Positions 38,313 through 49,795 of a DNA stretch of 53,630 bases are shown piece by piece (within the stretch, counting starts at the first letter, position 1; each line of letters starts with the position of its first letter). The notes below the pieces were generated by a model. It was not told the DNA's origin and ran no database searches. It saw nothing but the letters and a program-made list of their open reading frames with translations. The stretch comes from Candidatus Omnitrophota bacterium (GTDB lineage: Bacteria > Omnitrophota > Gorgyraeia > Zapsychrales > Fredricksoniimonadaceae): contig JABDGZ010000007.1 of assembly GCA_013285735.1 (NCBI GenBank), forward strand, positions 1 through 53,630. Reading direction: 5' to 3'. Both the position numbers and the translations under genes were made by a program.

Positions 38313-38349
38313 GATTTAGAGAGTATTATATATCAGATGGATATGAAGT

Positions 38350-39069
38350 CTACTGATGTATCAATACAAATATACCAATAAGCAAAATCATACCTGAAAC
38401 GATTTTCTTAAAAAACTTCTCCGGAATCTTTCCCAAAGCAAATACCCCTAGCTCAGTTCCGATCAAAACACCCACCGCAGCAAACACGAGAAAAGGCCAA
38501 ATGTTTAATATTTCCTTCCACTGTGTTACGAAATAAACCGGCATGCGGGCGCAATCAACAGCCAGCGCAATACCCGTTGCCGTAGCCACAAACTCTTGTG
38601 GTTTAAGGTCAAAACCAAACATGGCTGCGGAACGAATCCCGCCCTGATTACCGACCAAGCCGCCAAACAGACCAGACAAGGCTCCAGCCATCCAGGCAAC
38701 TGGCCCCTTTAAGCGCCATTGTTGTGAAATTCCGGTCAACCCTGTAAAGCCTGCAAAAATTAATAACGAACCAAAAATAATGGTTAAAATGACATTCTGA
38801 AAAATATCATGAAACACAGCACCCAGCAATCCACCAACAGCGCTTGTAATACCAAAAGTCAAAAGAACTTGGCGATTGATGTATTGCTTCCATTTCCAAA
38901 ATCTAAAAGCCGTACCTAAAAAATGAACAATAGAAACCCCAGCAACGGCAATACCCGTACAGGTTTTAAATGCCAACAAAGGTGTCAAAAAACTACCTAT
39001 TCCAAAACCACATAGGGAAGCTACCCCTCCAGCTAAAATACCAACAAGCAGTAAGCTAATGTTAAACAT
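38350..39069 (-). CDS. TauE/SafE family (sulfite-exporter-like) membrane protein
   Basis: LLVGILAGGVASLCGFGIGSFLTPLL ... AGALSGLFGGLVGNQGGIRSAAM. Confidence 0.88.
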   Translation of the reverse strand: MFNISLLLVGILAGGVASLCGFGIGSFLTPLLAFKTCTGIAVAGVSIVHFLGTAFRFWKWKQYINRQVLLTFGITSAVGGLLGAVFHDIFQNVILTIIFGSLLIFAGFTGLTGISQQWRLKGPVAWMAGALSGLFGGLVGNQGGIRSAAMFGFDLKPQEFVATATGIALAVDCARMPVYFVTQWKEILNIWPFLVFAAVGVLIGTELGVFALGKIPEKFFKKIVSGMILLIGIFVLIHQ

Positions 39070-40022
39070 TAACTAGCCCCGATAAACCAACCTGCCAGGA
39101 AAACAAGTAGCCCTCCCACAATGACTTGAAACGCGGCAGATAAAAAAGCTGTATCCATAAAACGCCAACGGATAAAGGAAATGATCGCTAATTCAATAAT
39201 GACCACCACCATGGCAATGGTCATGGCCAAATGGAAATTAGGAATCAAAAATGGTAAGGTATGCCCCAGTCCGCCTAGCGTCGTCATCAGCCCGCAGACT
39301 ACCCCTCTAATCCAAGGAGTCCCTCGGCCACTAAGTCGCCCGTCGTCAGACAAAGCTTCGGCAAAACCCATACTAATACCCGCACCTACTGAGGCTGCAA
39401 GACCTACTTTAAACGTTTCCACGGTGTTGGCCGTAGCAAATGCGGCTGCGAAAAGCGGGGCCAAGGTTGATACTGACCCATCCATTAAACCTGCTAAACC
39501 CGGCTGGACTATACGCAACACAAAAATCCTTCGCGCGACATTTTGTTCAATGTCTAGTTCCCCGTTAGCAGCCTGTCGCTCGTTAATCTGTTCGGCTACC
39601 TTTTCATGTCGCCCCTCTTCTTGAGCAAGATCGCCTAACAGTTGCCTCACGGCGGCATCCTTACTCTGCCCAGCTGCGGCCTCATAAAACCTACGCGCAC
39701 CCACTTCCATTAAAGCTGCTTGCTCACGCGCTTTTTCAGGACGCAGGCTATGCAAGAGCAATGAAGAACGCGGCACCATAAAACCCTTAATATCCTGCCT
39801 GCGTACAAGAGGGATATGTTCACCAAATTTCTTTTGATACAGCTCAATCAATCGATGACGATGCCCAGACTCTTCATCAGCCATATGTTCAAAAAGTTCC
39901 GCCGTCGCTGGAAAATCTTTACGGAACTCTTGGGCAAAATCACGAAAAATACGTCCATCTTCTTCCTCTGCAGTTATAGCTACTGCTAACAACTGCGATT
40001 CATTAAGATCACAAAAACGCAT
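39069..40022 (-). CDS. Ferritin-like + VIT1/CCC1 membrane protein (MbfA-like)
   Basis: Ferritin-like half ([17 protein letters not shown]..., [31 protein letters not shown]) followed by a VIT-type membrane domain. ATG 40022 with SD GGAGGGG chosen over ORF start 40121. Confidence 0.85.
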   Translation of the reverse strand: MRFCDLNESQLLAVAITAEEEDGRIFRDFAQEFRKDFPATAELFEHMADEESGHRHRLIELYQKKFGEHIPLVRRQDIKGFMVPRSSLLLHSLRPEKAREQAALMEVGARRFYEAAAGQSKDAAVRQLLGDLAQEEGRHEKVAEQINERQAANGELDIEQNVARRIFVLRIVQPGLAGLMDGSVSTLAPLFAAAFATANTVETFKVGLAASVGAGISMGFAEALSDDGRLSGRGTPWIRGVVCGLMTTLGGLGHTLPFLIPNFHLAMTIAMVVVIIELAIISFIRWRFMDTAFLSAAFQVIVGGLLVFLAGWFIGAS

Positions 40023-40030
40023 AACCCCTC

Positions 40031-40897
40031 CTATAACCCTTGAGCATGCAGCAAGAGAATTACAACTGATGCGCCCAAACAATAAAAACCAAATAAATAC
40101 CAACGGCCACCTTCCAGCCAATTAGACAGCCATTTCAAGGCCAAGATTCCAGAAACAAAACTTAGTACCATACCGATCAAGCTAGGTAAAAATAACCCTA
40201 TCACGTTTGTTCCATGCGATGCTGACGCGTGCTGGGCTTTTAAAAATCTTACAGCTTCCATCAAAATAACCGGTGGTGTCAAAATAACAGCAAGAGCAAA
40301 ACTAAAATCCTCTACTTTCTTTTTCTCAATCCCCAAAATCAACCCTGTGGATATCGTCGCTCCTGAACGTGAAAATCCCCGGAAGGGCAAACAAATTCCC
40401 TGCACCAATCCGATCACCCATGCTGCCATCAATCCCACCTTTGGTTTTTCATCCAACGAATCTTCCTTCTTAAAACCTGTACAAAGAATCAAGGCACCGA
40501 CCATTGCCAGCGATGCTGCGATTAACAACAAATTGCCAAAAAGCAACTCGATTTCAGCATGCGGAGCGCCTTTTAAAAAGATTTTCTCGATTATTATTTT
40601 TAAGGCAAGTCCTACAAAACCTGTAGCTATTGTTGCAACAATGATTAATTTTACAGATTCCCAAAAGACTTTTTCTGACGAAAAGAAATTTGATTTCCAC
40701 GAACTCCAGAAAAAAACGATAACAGCCAGCATCGTACCTGTATGCAGCATGACTAAAAGAAGCGTCATCTCAGGCGAGGTTGGATCAAGTCCCATTAATT
40801 TCTCGGCAACAATAACATGCGCTGAACTTGAAACCGGTAATAGTTCAGCGGCGCCTTGAATAATGGCAAGAATTAAAATTTTTGGTATGTTGATCAT
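40031..40897 (-). CDS. uppP: Undecaprenyl-diphosphatase
   Basis: [24 protein letters not shown] and [24 protein letters not shown]. Confidence 0.94.
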   Translation of the reverse strand: MINIPKILILAIIQGAAELLPVSSSAHVIVAEKLMGLDPTSPEMTLLLVMLHTGTMLAVIVFFWSSWKSNFFSSEKVFWESVKLIIVATIATGFVGLALKIIIEKIFLKGAPHAEIELLFGNLLLIAASLAMVGALILCTGFKKEDSLDEKPKVGLMAAWVIGLVQGICLPFRGFSRSGATISTGLILGIEKKKVEDFSFALAVILTPPVILMEAVRFLKAQHASASHGTNVIGLFLPSLIGMVLSFVSGILALKWLSNWLEGGRWYLFGFYCLGASVVILLLHAQGL

Positions 40898-40956
40898 TAG
40901 ATTAAACTCTTAACGCGTAATAATAACCGTCTTTTCCCGCAATTTCAACGGAAGAT

Positions 40957-42819
40957 TTACTTCTTCATTTTAGAAATAAAGAATACAGTGGTTAGAAGAA
41001 AAACGATTTCAGCAACGGCATAGATGATCAAGGATGTCGCAATACCAGAAGTAAAACCATAAGAATGAAGGCCCACACTTAAAAGATTTACCCCAAACCA
41101 GGCCCACATCACAACCATCATGCCGATCACAGCACCAACAGCAAGGCCTCGCGGACCGATCATATTCGCGACCTTAGCATGAAAGAGTAAGGCTGTCCAA
41201 AGGACGATCATCAAGGCCCCGTTTTCTTTAGGGTCCCATCCCCAAAATCTACCCCAGCTTTGATCAGCCCAAATACCGCCGAGATTGGTACCCAAAAATG
41301 TCAAGCACAGGGCCACGCCTAGAATGCCAAGAATGGTTTTGTAGGTTTTATCTAAAATTTGACTGTCCTTTTTAAAGACAGCTTGAAGGAGCCACATATG
41401 CCCTAAGAGACCGCCCACACAGGTAGCGGCATAGCCCATGGTGATGGTCGTCACATGTGTCGCTAACCAGAAATTGGAATTAAGTACAGCAACGAGTACT
41501 TTAAGAGTATCTCCTTCAGCACTGTATTTATTGGCAATAAATAATAATGCTGTTCCACTAATAGCTGCCGTGACAATTCCCAACCATTGGCGGTTAAAAT
41601 GCTCAATGGCAAGCCCTAAAAAGACGGCAATAAGTCCGACAAAAATAAAGGTTTCATAAAGACTAGACACCGGCGGGCGACTCATAATGATAATACGCAT
41701 GAGCAGGCCCAACAAATGCGGGATGAAACCCGCGACGACACTTAATAATCCTAAATTGTACCAAAGGGGTTTCGAAGAAGTAAACGAGACCACAAAGAAA
41801 ATAAACGCAAAAATATAAAACATGATAGACCACGTGAATGGGCTGCTTTCCTGATAGAACAATTCTAAAGGGAATTTATCTACCCTTTTAAGATCATCTT
41901 TAGACAAAGCTTCGCGTACCCAATGATTGTAGGTGTAAGCTGTCCTGTTAAAAGCTTCATCATCGCCTTGCGTATAGCTGATGGCCATATTATTCCAAAG
42001 CATGACCAAGCGGCGGCTTTGCTCATCACCAAAATCTGTGCCAAGCGCATCCCAGGGACTTAGCCATTCTTCATCTTGACCCGACGGAATGACCGTAAAA
42101 GGCAAGTCTTTATAATCCTGCGCCCAATGAAAAAAATGAGTTATTACCTGGGCAAGCTCAATTTCATCCGTTGTATATTTCGAGGGCGATTTATTACCCA
42201 GACTTTTAGCTGCTTTACTTAATTCATTGGCCTTAAGTGCAATATCGATAAAACTGAATTGGTTTTGACTAAGCGGCAATCCCAATTGTGTTTTAGTCGC
42301 TCGAGAAATAATTGTAAAATCGCTTTGTGGATAGGCAAATGTAAAGGAATGCGCAAGGTCCGCGTAAAGGCTTATATTATCAAAAACACGCATAATCTCA
42401 TTTTCAGCGAGGCTGCGCTCTTTATCAGGAATTTTTGATGCTGCTTCCTGTAATTTTATCAGGGACGAATAACTCTGTTGCAGTTGGCTGGGCGTATAGC
42501 GTCGGTCTTGCTGCGGCGTAATCCCTAAAGCTACCGCGACATCAGGATTATTAATTAAGAAGATTTTATCGTTGCTGACCGATGCCGGATTAAAAAAAAG
42601 TGAGGCAAGCCATACGCTAGCCTCTTGTTTTTCGTAATGATCTTGGCCTGAAAATTGAGTCAGTAAACTTCGAGCAAAAGTATCTAGGGGTTTAAGACGT
42701 CCGTTATCAAGCACCGGAATTTTCTTAAAATTACTAAAATCGCTGATGCCCGGCTGGGCAAAAGATGTGCCTCCCAAAAATAAACTTAACACTAGAGTAA
42801 AAAATATATTTGTTCTCAT
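40957..42819 (-). CDS. Cytochrome c biogenesis protein, CcsA/CcsB type
   Basis: C-terminal WATHVTTITMGYAATCVGG, WGRFWGWDPKENGALMIVLWTALLFHAK: WWD-type heme-handling motif. Confidence 0.92.
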   Translation of the reverse strand: MRTNIFFTLVLSLFLGGTSFAQPGISDFSNFKKIPVLDNGRLKPLDTFARSLLTQFSGQDHYEKQEASVWLASLFFNPASVSNDKIFLINNPDVAVALGITPQQDRRYTPSQLQQSYSSLIKLQEAASKIPDKERSLAENEIMRVFDNISLYADLAHSFTFAYPQSDFTIISRATKTQLGLPLSQNQFSFIDIALKANELSKAAKSLGNKSPSKYTTDEIELAQVITHFFHWAQDYKDLPFTVIPSGQDEEWLSPWDALGTDFGDEQSRRLVMLWNNMAISYTQGDDEAFNRTAYTYNHWVREALSKDDLKRVDKFPLELFYQESSPFTWSIMFYIFAFIFFVVSFTSSKPLWYNLGLLSVVAGFIPHLLGLLMRIIIMSRPPVSSLYETFIFVGLIAVFLGLAIEHFNRQWLGIVTAAISGTALLFIANKYSAEGDTLKVLVAVLNSNFWLATHVTTITMGYAATCVGGLLGHMWLLQAVFKKDSQILDKTYKTILGILGVALCLTFLGTNLGGIWADQSWGRFWGWDPKENGALMIVLWTALLFHAKVANMIGPRGLAVGAVIGMMVVMWAWFGVNLLSVGLHSYGFTSGIATSLIIYAVAEIVFLLTTVFFISKMKK

Positions 42820-43865
42820 GCACGAACCTTATGAATTAACGCTTGAATAAGAAAATGCAAAGCTAACCCAAAGAAAACAACAAAGCATGCGATATACGGT
42901 AAAATCCTGACGAAGTTCTTAACCACGGCCAGGGTTGAATGCTGCCTTCCCATACTATCCGTATCATAAGAAGCTTGATAGACGGTGTAATCTTTATAAC
43001 GTAGGGGATTGTTCATATAAATACGCACCTGACGCTCTAGTGAACCTGTGGTGATCGTGACCATGCTTTGATAACTTTTGGCTACTTCAGTTCCAGGATG
43101 GAATGTTGCTTTAAAATTGTCTAGCCTGATTATAAAAGGCAATTGATAACGCTTATGACGCAAAATAAAATAATAATGCTGACCAGCGATATTGACCAAG
43201 GTGGCTTGACCTTTAGCACCGTACAAAATCAAAGGATAGGACTTGCCATTAACCTTTAAATCAAAAAACCCGCCCTGGGCATTTTGTTCTTTTTCCTTAT
43301 CAACGGGCTTCTCAGTTAATCCACTCGCCCAATCGCTGTTTAAATAAAACCTGTTAACAGTGAGAATAAAATTCTTATCTTCAAAAGGAATTTGAAAACC
43401 TGGTTTAAAACTTTTAGTATCAAAAGCTGTCACGTGGCGCACGTTGCCATCATCTTTCCAGTAGGCTAATTCCCAATCCTGGTAAGAAGCAGAGACATTC
43501 GTCCCTTGGCCTTCTGCTAAATGCACGTTTGATTCCTGGGCAACATGAAAAATCATGAAGGCTGCAAAGAAATATAAAACAAGGCCCAAATGAATAATAA
43601 GAAGCCCCACATTTTCCCATTGGGTTAATTTCTTGATGCTAAGGAACATCATGCAGATCAAATTAACAAAAAACACCCAGAGGACCAATTGCGCGCCGGG
43701 AAAAGGAATGCATCCCGCGGCCAAAAAGAAAAAGGAATTAAAATAACGCTCCTGGGCCACATATAGACCCTGCTGAACCTGGGCGATCGTGCCCCAAAAA
43801 GTCAGGATAAAAAGTAGAAATAAACAGACAACAGTAATGCGTGAAGAACTCAAGAATTTAATCAT
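42816..43865 (-). CDS. ResB/Ccs1-like cytochrome c biogenesis protein
   Basis: SSRITVVCLFLLFILTFWGTIAQ..., NPLRYKDYTVYQASYD; overlaps the CcsA-like gene. Confidence 0.85.
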   Translation of the reverse strand: MIKFLSSSRITVVCLFLLFILTFWGTIAQVQQGLYVAQERYFNSFFFLAAGCIPFPGAQLVLWVFFVNLICMMFLSIKKLTQWENVGLLIIHLGLVLYFFAAFMIFHVAQESNVHLAEGQGTNVSASYQDWELAYWKDDGNVRHVTAFDTKSFKPGFQIPFEDKNFILTVNRFYLNSDWASGLTEKPVDKEKEQNAQGGFFDLKVNGKSYPLILYGAKGQATLVNIAGQHYYFILRHKRYQLPFIIRLDNFKATFHPGTEVAKSYQSMVTITTGSLERQVRIYMNNPLRYKDYTVYQASYDTDSMGRQHSTLAVVKNFVRILPYIACFVVFFGLALHFLIQALIHKVRA

Positions 43866-43871
43866 ATCAAT

Positions 43872-44435
43872 TTAGTTACGGACAAAAGAACCTAACAATT
43901 TTAAAAAATTAACTTTATTTTTCTCTACCGATTCAACAGAACCCGTCATCTTTACAAAAACAGTCGTTTGATCCAAAACAATCATGGCGGCTATCATGCT
44001 TTTATCTGAAGGCAACCCTTGAGTTTGCAGGGTCGTAAAATCAAAAACTTTGATCTCAAGGCCATCCTTGGTTTTTAGAATTTGGACTGATGAAGTTAAC
44101 TGGTTCAAACTATCATCAGATGCCTGAAGCCCTAATTGTCTAAGCCAACGCTCTAAATTAGCATTGAGCCCTCCCACAGGACCTGCTAAAGAAACAATGG
44201 AACAATCAATAGCATCAGGATCGGCGATAAGATAAAAAGTTGCCAGACGCATCCCTTCCCCAGGCTCTTCTTTCCATCCTTGAGGCACTGCCCAGGACAA
44301 AATGCCCGTTGCTGCAGGAATATTGGGAGAATTAACTTGCGGGGCTTCAAGAACGATCTCTGTATAATGCCGCTCTTGAGACTTTTGCTCGCAGCTGCTA
44401 AAAAACAAAACAAAAATGCAGAGTACCCAAACCAT
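43872..44435 (-). CDS. Putative lipoprotein of unknown function
   Basis: MVWVLCIFVLFFSSCEQ lipobox; ILSWAVPQGWKEEPGEGMRLATF. Confidence 0.65.
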   Translation of the reverse strand: MVWVLCIFVLFFSSCEQKSQERHYTEIVLEAPQVNSPNIPAATGILSWAVPQGWKEEPGEGMRLATFYLIADPDAIDCSIVSLAGPVGGLNANLERWLRQLGLQASDDSLNQLTSSVQILKTKDGLEIKVFDFTTLQTQGLPSDKSMIAAMIVLDQTTVFVKMTGSVESVEKNKVNFLKLLGSFVRN

Positions 44436-45040
44436 TAATGCCCTTCCATAGTTAAGTACACCTTAATGCCCCAATTCACTGTAAAGTAATCCCCTACTAC
44501 AATACCGCCTCGGTCAAGCAATCTGTTCCAAACAATATTGAAACGCTTACGGTTGATGCTCCAATTACCTTGAATATCGAGCAATCTCTGTTTGGTTCCT
44601 TGATCAATAACAATCCCGACTTTAAAAGGAAAAGTCATTCTTCTTTTTATGCCGTGCATTTCCAAAATACCCTTGACCCTGTACCCATTCTTATCCTGTA
44701 CAATTTCATCACTTCTAAAAATAATCTTCGGAAACCGTACGGTGTTTAACAATCGTCTTGATCGTGCCAGCCTATCGTACAAAGGATGGTTCGACTTAAT
44801 ACTCTTGGCATCTATTTCCAGATACACCGATTGGATCTGCCGTGTGTCCTCATCCAAAATAATCCTTCCCTTAAAGGAAGTAAACTCTGCTTTATACCTG
44901 CCAATGACAGAATACGGGATAGAACCAATGATCTTGGTTTCCTGGGGGCCAAATGTAATGATTTCCTGGGTACTAGCTTGGCTGCCCCCCATTCCCCATG
45001 ATACGATCAGAATAGATAAAAATATAAATCTCATCATCAA
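44435..45040 (-). CDS. YceI-family periplasmic protein
   Basis: SVIGRYKAEFTSFKGRIILDEDTRQIQSVYLEIDAKSIKS ... GILEMHGIKRRMTFPFKV. Confidence 0.85.
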   Translation of the reverse strand: MMMRFIFLSILIVSWGMGGSQASTQEIITFGPQETKIIGSIPYSVIGRYKAEFTSFKGRIILDEDTRQIQSVYLEIDAKSIKSNHPLYDRLARSRRLLNTVRFPKIIFRSDEIVQDKNGYRVKGILEMHGIKRRMTFPFKVGIVIDQGTKQRLLDIQGNWSINRKRFNIVWNRLLDRGGIVVGDYFTVNWGIKVYLTMEGH

Positions 45041-45115
45041 ATTGCTCTTTCATTCTCGAATTTTACATTCCCTTCTGATATAATAACTCAAAAATTATAC
45101 TTGTGGAGATTTCTA

Positions 45116-46432
45116 ATGTACTTTATCAATGAACTACTGATCATTTTTGTCATGATCATTCTCAATGCTGTTTTTTCCGCCTATGAAATGGCCCTGGCCT
45201 CTATCTCACGGACTAAACTCACCTATTTAGTACACCACAAAATCGGCGGCGCTGCCGAAGCTTTGTTCATGAAGGACCGCATGGAAGCCAGTTTGGCCGT
45301 CGTGCAATTGGGAGTGACCCTCGTCGGATCAATAGCCGCTGCCATTGGCGGTGCCGGTATCACCGAAGCCCTCAATCCGTATTTTCAGACGCATTTGGGT
45401 TTATCTAAAAATATGGCCGAAGTCCTAAGCCTGATCACCCTGATCATCCCTTTAAGTTCTTTTACCATCGTATTCGCTGAACTGATCCCTAAAATTTTCG
45501 CCATTAAAAATAGTGTCTGGGTCATCTTAAAACTATCAAAAATGATGCTCTATTTTTCCTATATCGCCAATCCCGTCGTTTCCTTGATGGAATTTATCGT
45601 TAAATCTGCGATCAAATTCATTGATAAGAAAAAAAAGATCAGCAGTGCAACCGATGATACTCAAAGCAGCATGTATGAGCTTACCGCTGCCCTGTCACTG
45701 GCCAGGACATCCCGATTAATTGACGCCCAGCAAGAAAAAATAGTTTTGTCCGCGGCCCAACTTTCTTTAAGGCCGATCAAAGAAATCATGATCCCTACCG
45801 CTGAGATATGCATGATCCCGCTCAACAGCACCTTGTCTGATGCCTTGATCCAAGCCCATCTGGATATGCATACGCGCTTTCCTGTTTGTCAGAATATAAA
45901 CGATCCTCAAACAATCCAAGGCTATATTAATTTTAAAGACATCATTGCAGCCCTTAAAATCAATCCGGATGATCCGACCATTAAAGGCACTCTGCGCCCC
46001 ATCATGAGATTTGTTGATACAACACCAATTTCAAAAGTATTGGAACGGATGATCCAGGAAAAACTGCACATTGGGTTGGTTGAAAATGCCCAAAAACAAA
46101 TTGTAGGCATGATCACTCAGGAAGATATCATTGAAGAATTAGTCGGAGAAATTGAGGATGAATTTGACCGCCTTCCCAATCATATCCATCCCTACGGCCA
46201 ACAATGGTTTGTTGGAGGAGCAGTTCCCATGTCTGCGCTCGCTAAAACACTTGGAATAGATGGGCCCCTTCCAGCTAATGAAGCTGATCTTAAATTAGCT
46301 GACTGGTGCCAACGGCACTCTGAAAAACCTTTCAGCGGCGGTGAAATTATAAACGGGAACGGCTTTCAAATTACCGTAAGAAAATTAAGAAGAAAAAAAA
46401 TCAGCGAAGCATTCGTTGCAAAAAACCCTTAA
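45116..46432 (+). CDS. CNNM/CorC-HlyC type membrane protein with CBS pair
   Basis: DUF21-like N-terminus (FFINxx..AYEMALASISRTKL...VVQLGVTLVGSIAAAIGG), CBS (IKEIMIPTAEICMIPL), CorC_HlyC C-terminus. ATG 45116 with SD GGAG. Confidence 0.88.
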   Translation: MYFINELLIIFVMIILNAVFSAYEMALASISRTKLTYLVHHKIGGAAEALFMKDRMEASLAVVQLGVTLVGSIAAAIGGAGITEALNPYFQTHLGLSKNMAEVLSLITLIIPLSSFTIVFAELIPKIFAIKNSVWVILKLSKMMLYFSYIANPVVSLMEFIVKSAIKFIDKKKKISSATDDTQSSMYELTAALSLARTSRLIDAQQEKIVLSAAQLSLRPIKEIMIPTAEICMIPLNSTLSDALIQAHLDMHTRFPVCQNINDPQTIQGYINFKDIIAALKINPDDPTIKGTLRPIMRFVDTTPISKVLERMIQEKLHIGLVENAQKQIVGMITQEDIIEELVGEIEDEFDRLPNHIHPYGQQWFVGGAVPMSALAKTLGIDGPLPANEADLKLADWCQRHSEKPFSGGEIINGNGFQITVRKLRRKKISEAFVAKNP

Positions 46433-48032
46433 TGATCTGTTCCCGATGCTGCTTTTAACGCTTTTAGAAGAGGCTGAATACGTTCTAAATCAATAGGCGT
46501 CCCCATTTCTTGTATTTTACGTACATCTGCCCAAGCTTTATCATATTTTCTCAAATCATAATAAGTTGTAGCCCGCCCCCAATAAGCTCGTGTGTATTCA
46601 GGATCATTGTTGATAGCTTTGTTATAATCATCGATAGCATGATTAAAGTCGCCTTGCCTCAAATAACTGGCCGCGCGATTACAATAGGCAAACCCGAAAT
46701 TAGGATTTAATTCAATAGCTTTATTAAAATCAACCATGGCCTGAGCGAAATCCCCTTGCATGATATAGGCATTACCGAGATTATTATACGGTCTTGCTTT
46801 CTGGGAGGATTTTTGAACTACGTCCTTCCATAATGAAACTTCATCCCGCCAAACCTTATTCCTTTGATACGTCAACACTAAAAAAAAATTATCACCACAC
46901 CCAAGATCACTCCCATGATTTTAAGTGAATTCTTTCCCCATAAATAATACACGCCAGTGACGAGAAATATACTAAACCCAACTAATGGTAAATAAAGCCG
47001 ATGTTCAAAGATGATGTCATTTTGTGGGATAAAACTTGATTCAGGTAAAAGGGTCAAAAAAAACCAAAAAATAGAGAAAGCGACAATTCTATATTTTGAA
47101 AACAGGCATTTCGCCCAAGCAAGAATGGTTATTAAAAATAAAGAACTAAAAAACACGGGCCATTCAAAAATACTCTTAAAAACAGGATAATCATAATCCA
47201 GGTTCTGATTGAGCGGCAGAAAAGATAATCTTATATAGGTGACGATCACCCTAAATTGAGTCAAAAAATAATGTATCGGAGAAATGCCTGCTGGAGCTTC
47301 TGCAATACGCTGAATTTCCTGAATCCTTCCTGACTGACTCAATAACGTTGTTACGGGAATAATCAGGATGGTCAACAAGAAAGGTGTAAGCTGCTTCCAA
47401 AGTAGATTTTCCTTAACCTCAAAAAAACTAAACTCATAAACCAGGATCATCAACGGCAGTGTTACGGCATTCTCCTTGGTAAACATGGCCAAGATGGCCA
47501 TCATCAAAGAGGAAATATAATAAGACCTCCGCAACACCCGGTGTTGCGGAGGTTGTAGCCGCGATTTTACATACAAACATAATGATGCCAAGTAAAACAA
47601 GGCCATCATCGACGCAGCCCTCTGCCAAATATAGGTTACCGCGCCAGTTTGGACTGGGTGACTAACAAATACCAGCCCCACCAGCAAAGCTATGACATTG
47701 GCATGCTGGGTGATTTTATTACCTTTCATGGCAGGCGTTGAAAGGGTCAGTAGTGTCAGCCACCAGACAAAACAAGACGAAATCAAATGGACCACCAAAT
47801 TAAAAAAATGGTAACCAACCACATTGAGCCCGCCACAATGATAATTAAAAGCGAAAGAAAGAAAGATAAAAAAACGGCCAGGATAAAATTGCCAGATGCC
47901 TTGCAGATGATGAATATTTCTTATGGCAGGATTATCGACGATAAAACGAATATCATCGTAATGAAAAGCACAATGAAAAGTATTGGAGTAGACAAGAATC
48001 CCTAAACAAAAGATAAGAAGTATCGAAATCAT
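46429..48032 (-). pseudogene. TMTC-like TPR membrane protein split by a frameshift in a T9 run
   Basis: ORFs 46878..48032 (TM half, ending ...GVVIIFF*) and 46429..46878 (TPR half, starting LTYQRNKVWRDEVSLWKDVV) become one frame (VIIFFLVLTYQRN) if the T9 at about 46880-46888 is T10. Confidence 0.75.
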
Positions 48033-48052
48033 GGCTATGCATTACTACAAAA

Positions 48053-49711
48053 TCATTGACGCTTTAGGTAGGCGCCCATCACATCACTGATATCCTCATA
48101 AAATGAGTCTTTTCCCATCAACGTGGTAAGTTCATACCTGTCGAACTCTAACCTGACAAGATCAGTAACATTCACCCAGATAAGACGAACTCCCCTATCC
48201 TTCAAAATAGCATAGATCTCTCGCAAAGTTTCCGCCGCTGAAAAATCTACATCCGCGATGGCTGAGGCATCAATACAAAACCAGGAAAGGGAAAGATTTG
48301 CTTCTTGGGTAAGCCCAATAATCTGGTCGAAAAGCTGTTGTGCATTCGCGTAATAAATGGTGTGTGCAAACCGATACAACAAAAGCCCTGGCTCGACCTG
48401 TTGGGGTGACGTTACCGGTAAAAGCTGCCAGGTATTTGTATTTTTATTCATCGTCAATACAACATTCTGCGAGCGGTAAGAGCGCCTTACATGTTCAATC
48501 AGGGAAAGCACCATGGCAATGACTATCCCCTGTTCAACACCAACCAGGACAACCACCACCGTGGTGATCAGCGCCACCCAAAATTCAGGTGGACGTTGAC
48601 GCCAAACCTTGTGCATCCCGCGAATATCAATCAGTTGAAGGCCAATGAAAAAAACCACGGCAGAAAGAACAGCGCTGGGCATATTTGTTAGCAGGCCTGT
48701 AAAAAAAAGCAGTACCAAAAAGACAATCAGGCAGGTGATTACCTGAGATAATTGACTGCGTCCGCCGGCACTATCAACCATCTCGGTCTTGGTAGGACTT
48801 CCGTTGACGACAAACGTTCCGGATAATGCAGCACCTATATTAGCCAACCCCAGACCGACTAGATCAACATTCTCGTTAAAATCCTCGTCGTATCGCGCAG
48901 CATATGCCCTTGAGGTCGCGGCACTTTGGGCTAAAATAACGACGAACATGGCAAAAGCCGTGGGGAGCATTTTTAAAACCAAAGCAAAAGACCATTGAAG
49001 ATCCGGCAAGCCGATCAGTGGCAATCCCTTGGGAACTGCACCCAGCAGATGAACATTGTAGGCTTTGAGATTAAACACCGAACTAAGAACAATAGCGCCA
49101 ATTACAACAATAAGGGCGCCAGGAATTTTCTTAGAAATTCTTTTTGATCCCGCAATAACTCCGATGACAATGCATGATATCATCAGGTCGTAAAAATTTA
49201 CCTGTCCCATCTGTTGCCAATCATGCAGGCCCAGCATGCCAGGGATTTGGCCTAGAGCAATATGAATCCCAACCCCGGTCAAAAATCCAATCAGCACGGT
49301 CCTTGACAAGAAATCCGCCATAAAACCCAATCCAATAACGCGCGCAAGGATCAAAAGACAAGCGGACATTAAGGCCAATGCTCCGGCGAGTGCTACATAC
49401 TCGTGAGATCCTGTGGCCGCAATCCCAACTAAGGCTGATGCAAGAATGGCTGCCGTTGCCGAGTCAGCGGCGACAACCAAATGACGGGACGAACCAAAGA
49501 TGGCATACAAAAGCATGGGGACAAGTAAGGTATATAACCCCGTGATCACCGGGGTACCGGCAATTTTTGTGTAGCCCATCACTTCAGGAATGGCAAGAGC
49601 TGCCAGGGTGATTCCCGCCATCACATCAGTCAATATTTCCGAATCTTTGATTGGAAATATCCCTTGAAATAGGGGAAGCCCTGGGTGGGTTTTCTTATCA
49701 ATTGTAACCAT
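48053..49711 (-). CDS. SulP-family anion transporter with C-terminal STAS domain
   Basis: DVMAGITLAALAIPEVMGYTKIAG, GSSRHLVVAADSATAAIL, STAS DASAIADVDFSAAETLREI. Confidence 0.95.
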   Translation of the reverse strand: MVTIDKKTHPGLPLFQGIFPIKDSEILTDVMAGITLAALAIPEVMGYTKIAGTPVITGLYTLLVPMLLYAIFGSSRHLVVAADSATAAILASALVGIAATGSHEYVALAGALALMSACLLILARVIGLGFMADFLSRTVLIGFLTGVGIHIALGQIPGMLGLHDWQQMGQVNFYDLMISCIVIGVIAGSKRISKKIPGALIVVIGAIVLSSVFNLKAYNVHLLGAVPKGLPLIGLPDLQWSFALVLKMLPTAFAMFVVILAQSAATSRAYAARYDEDFNENVDLVGLGLANIGAALSGTFVVNGSPTKTEMVDSAGGRSQLSQVITCLIVFLVLLFFTGLLTNMPSAVLSAVVFFIGLQLIDIRGMHKVWRQRPPEFWVALITTVVVVLVGVEQGIVIAMVLSLIEHVRRSYRSQNVVLTMNKNTNTWQLLPVTSPQQVEPGLLLYRFAHTIYYANAQQLFDQIIGLTQEANLSLSWFCIDASAIADVDFSAAETLREIYAILKDRGVRLIWVNVTDLVRLEFDRYELTTLMGKDSFYEDISDVMGAYLKRQ

Positions 49712-49795
49712 TGAAACTCATGGTAATTGATAGGCTGGAAAAAGGCAAGTAAAAGCAGGTTAACAAACACCAAGAGTTTACAAAACCAACAGGGC

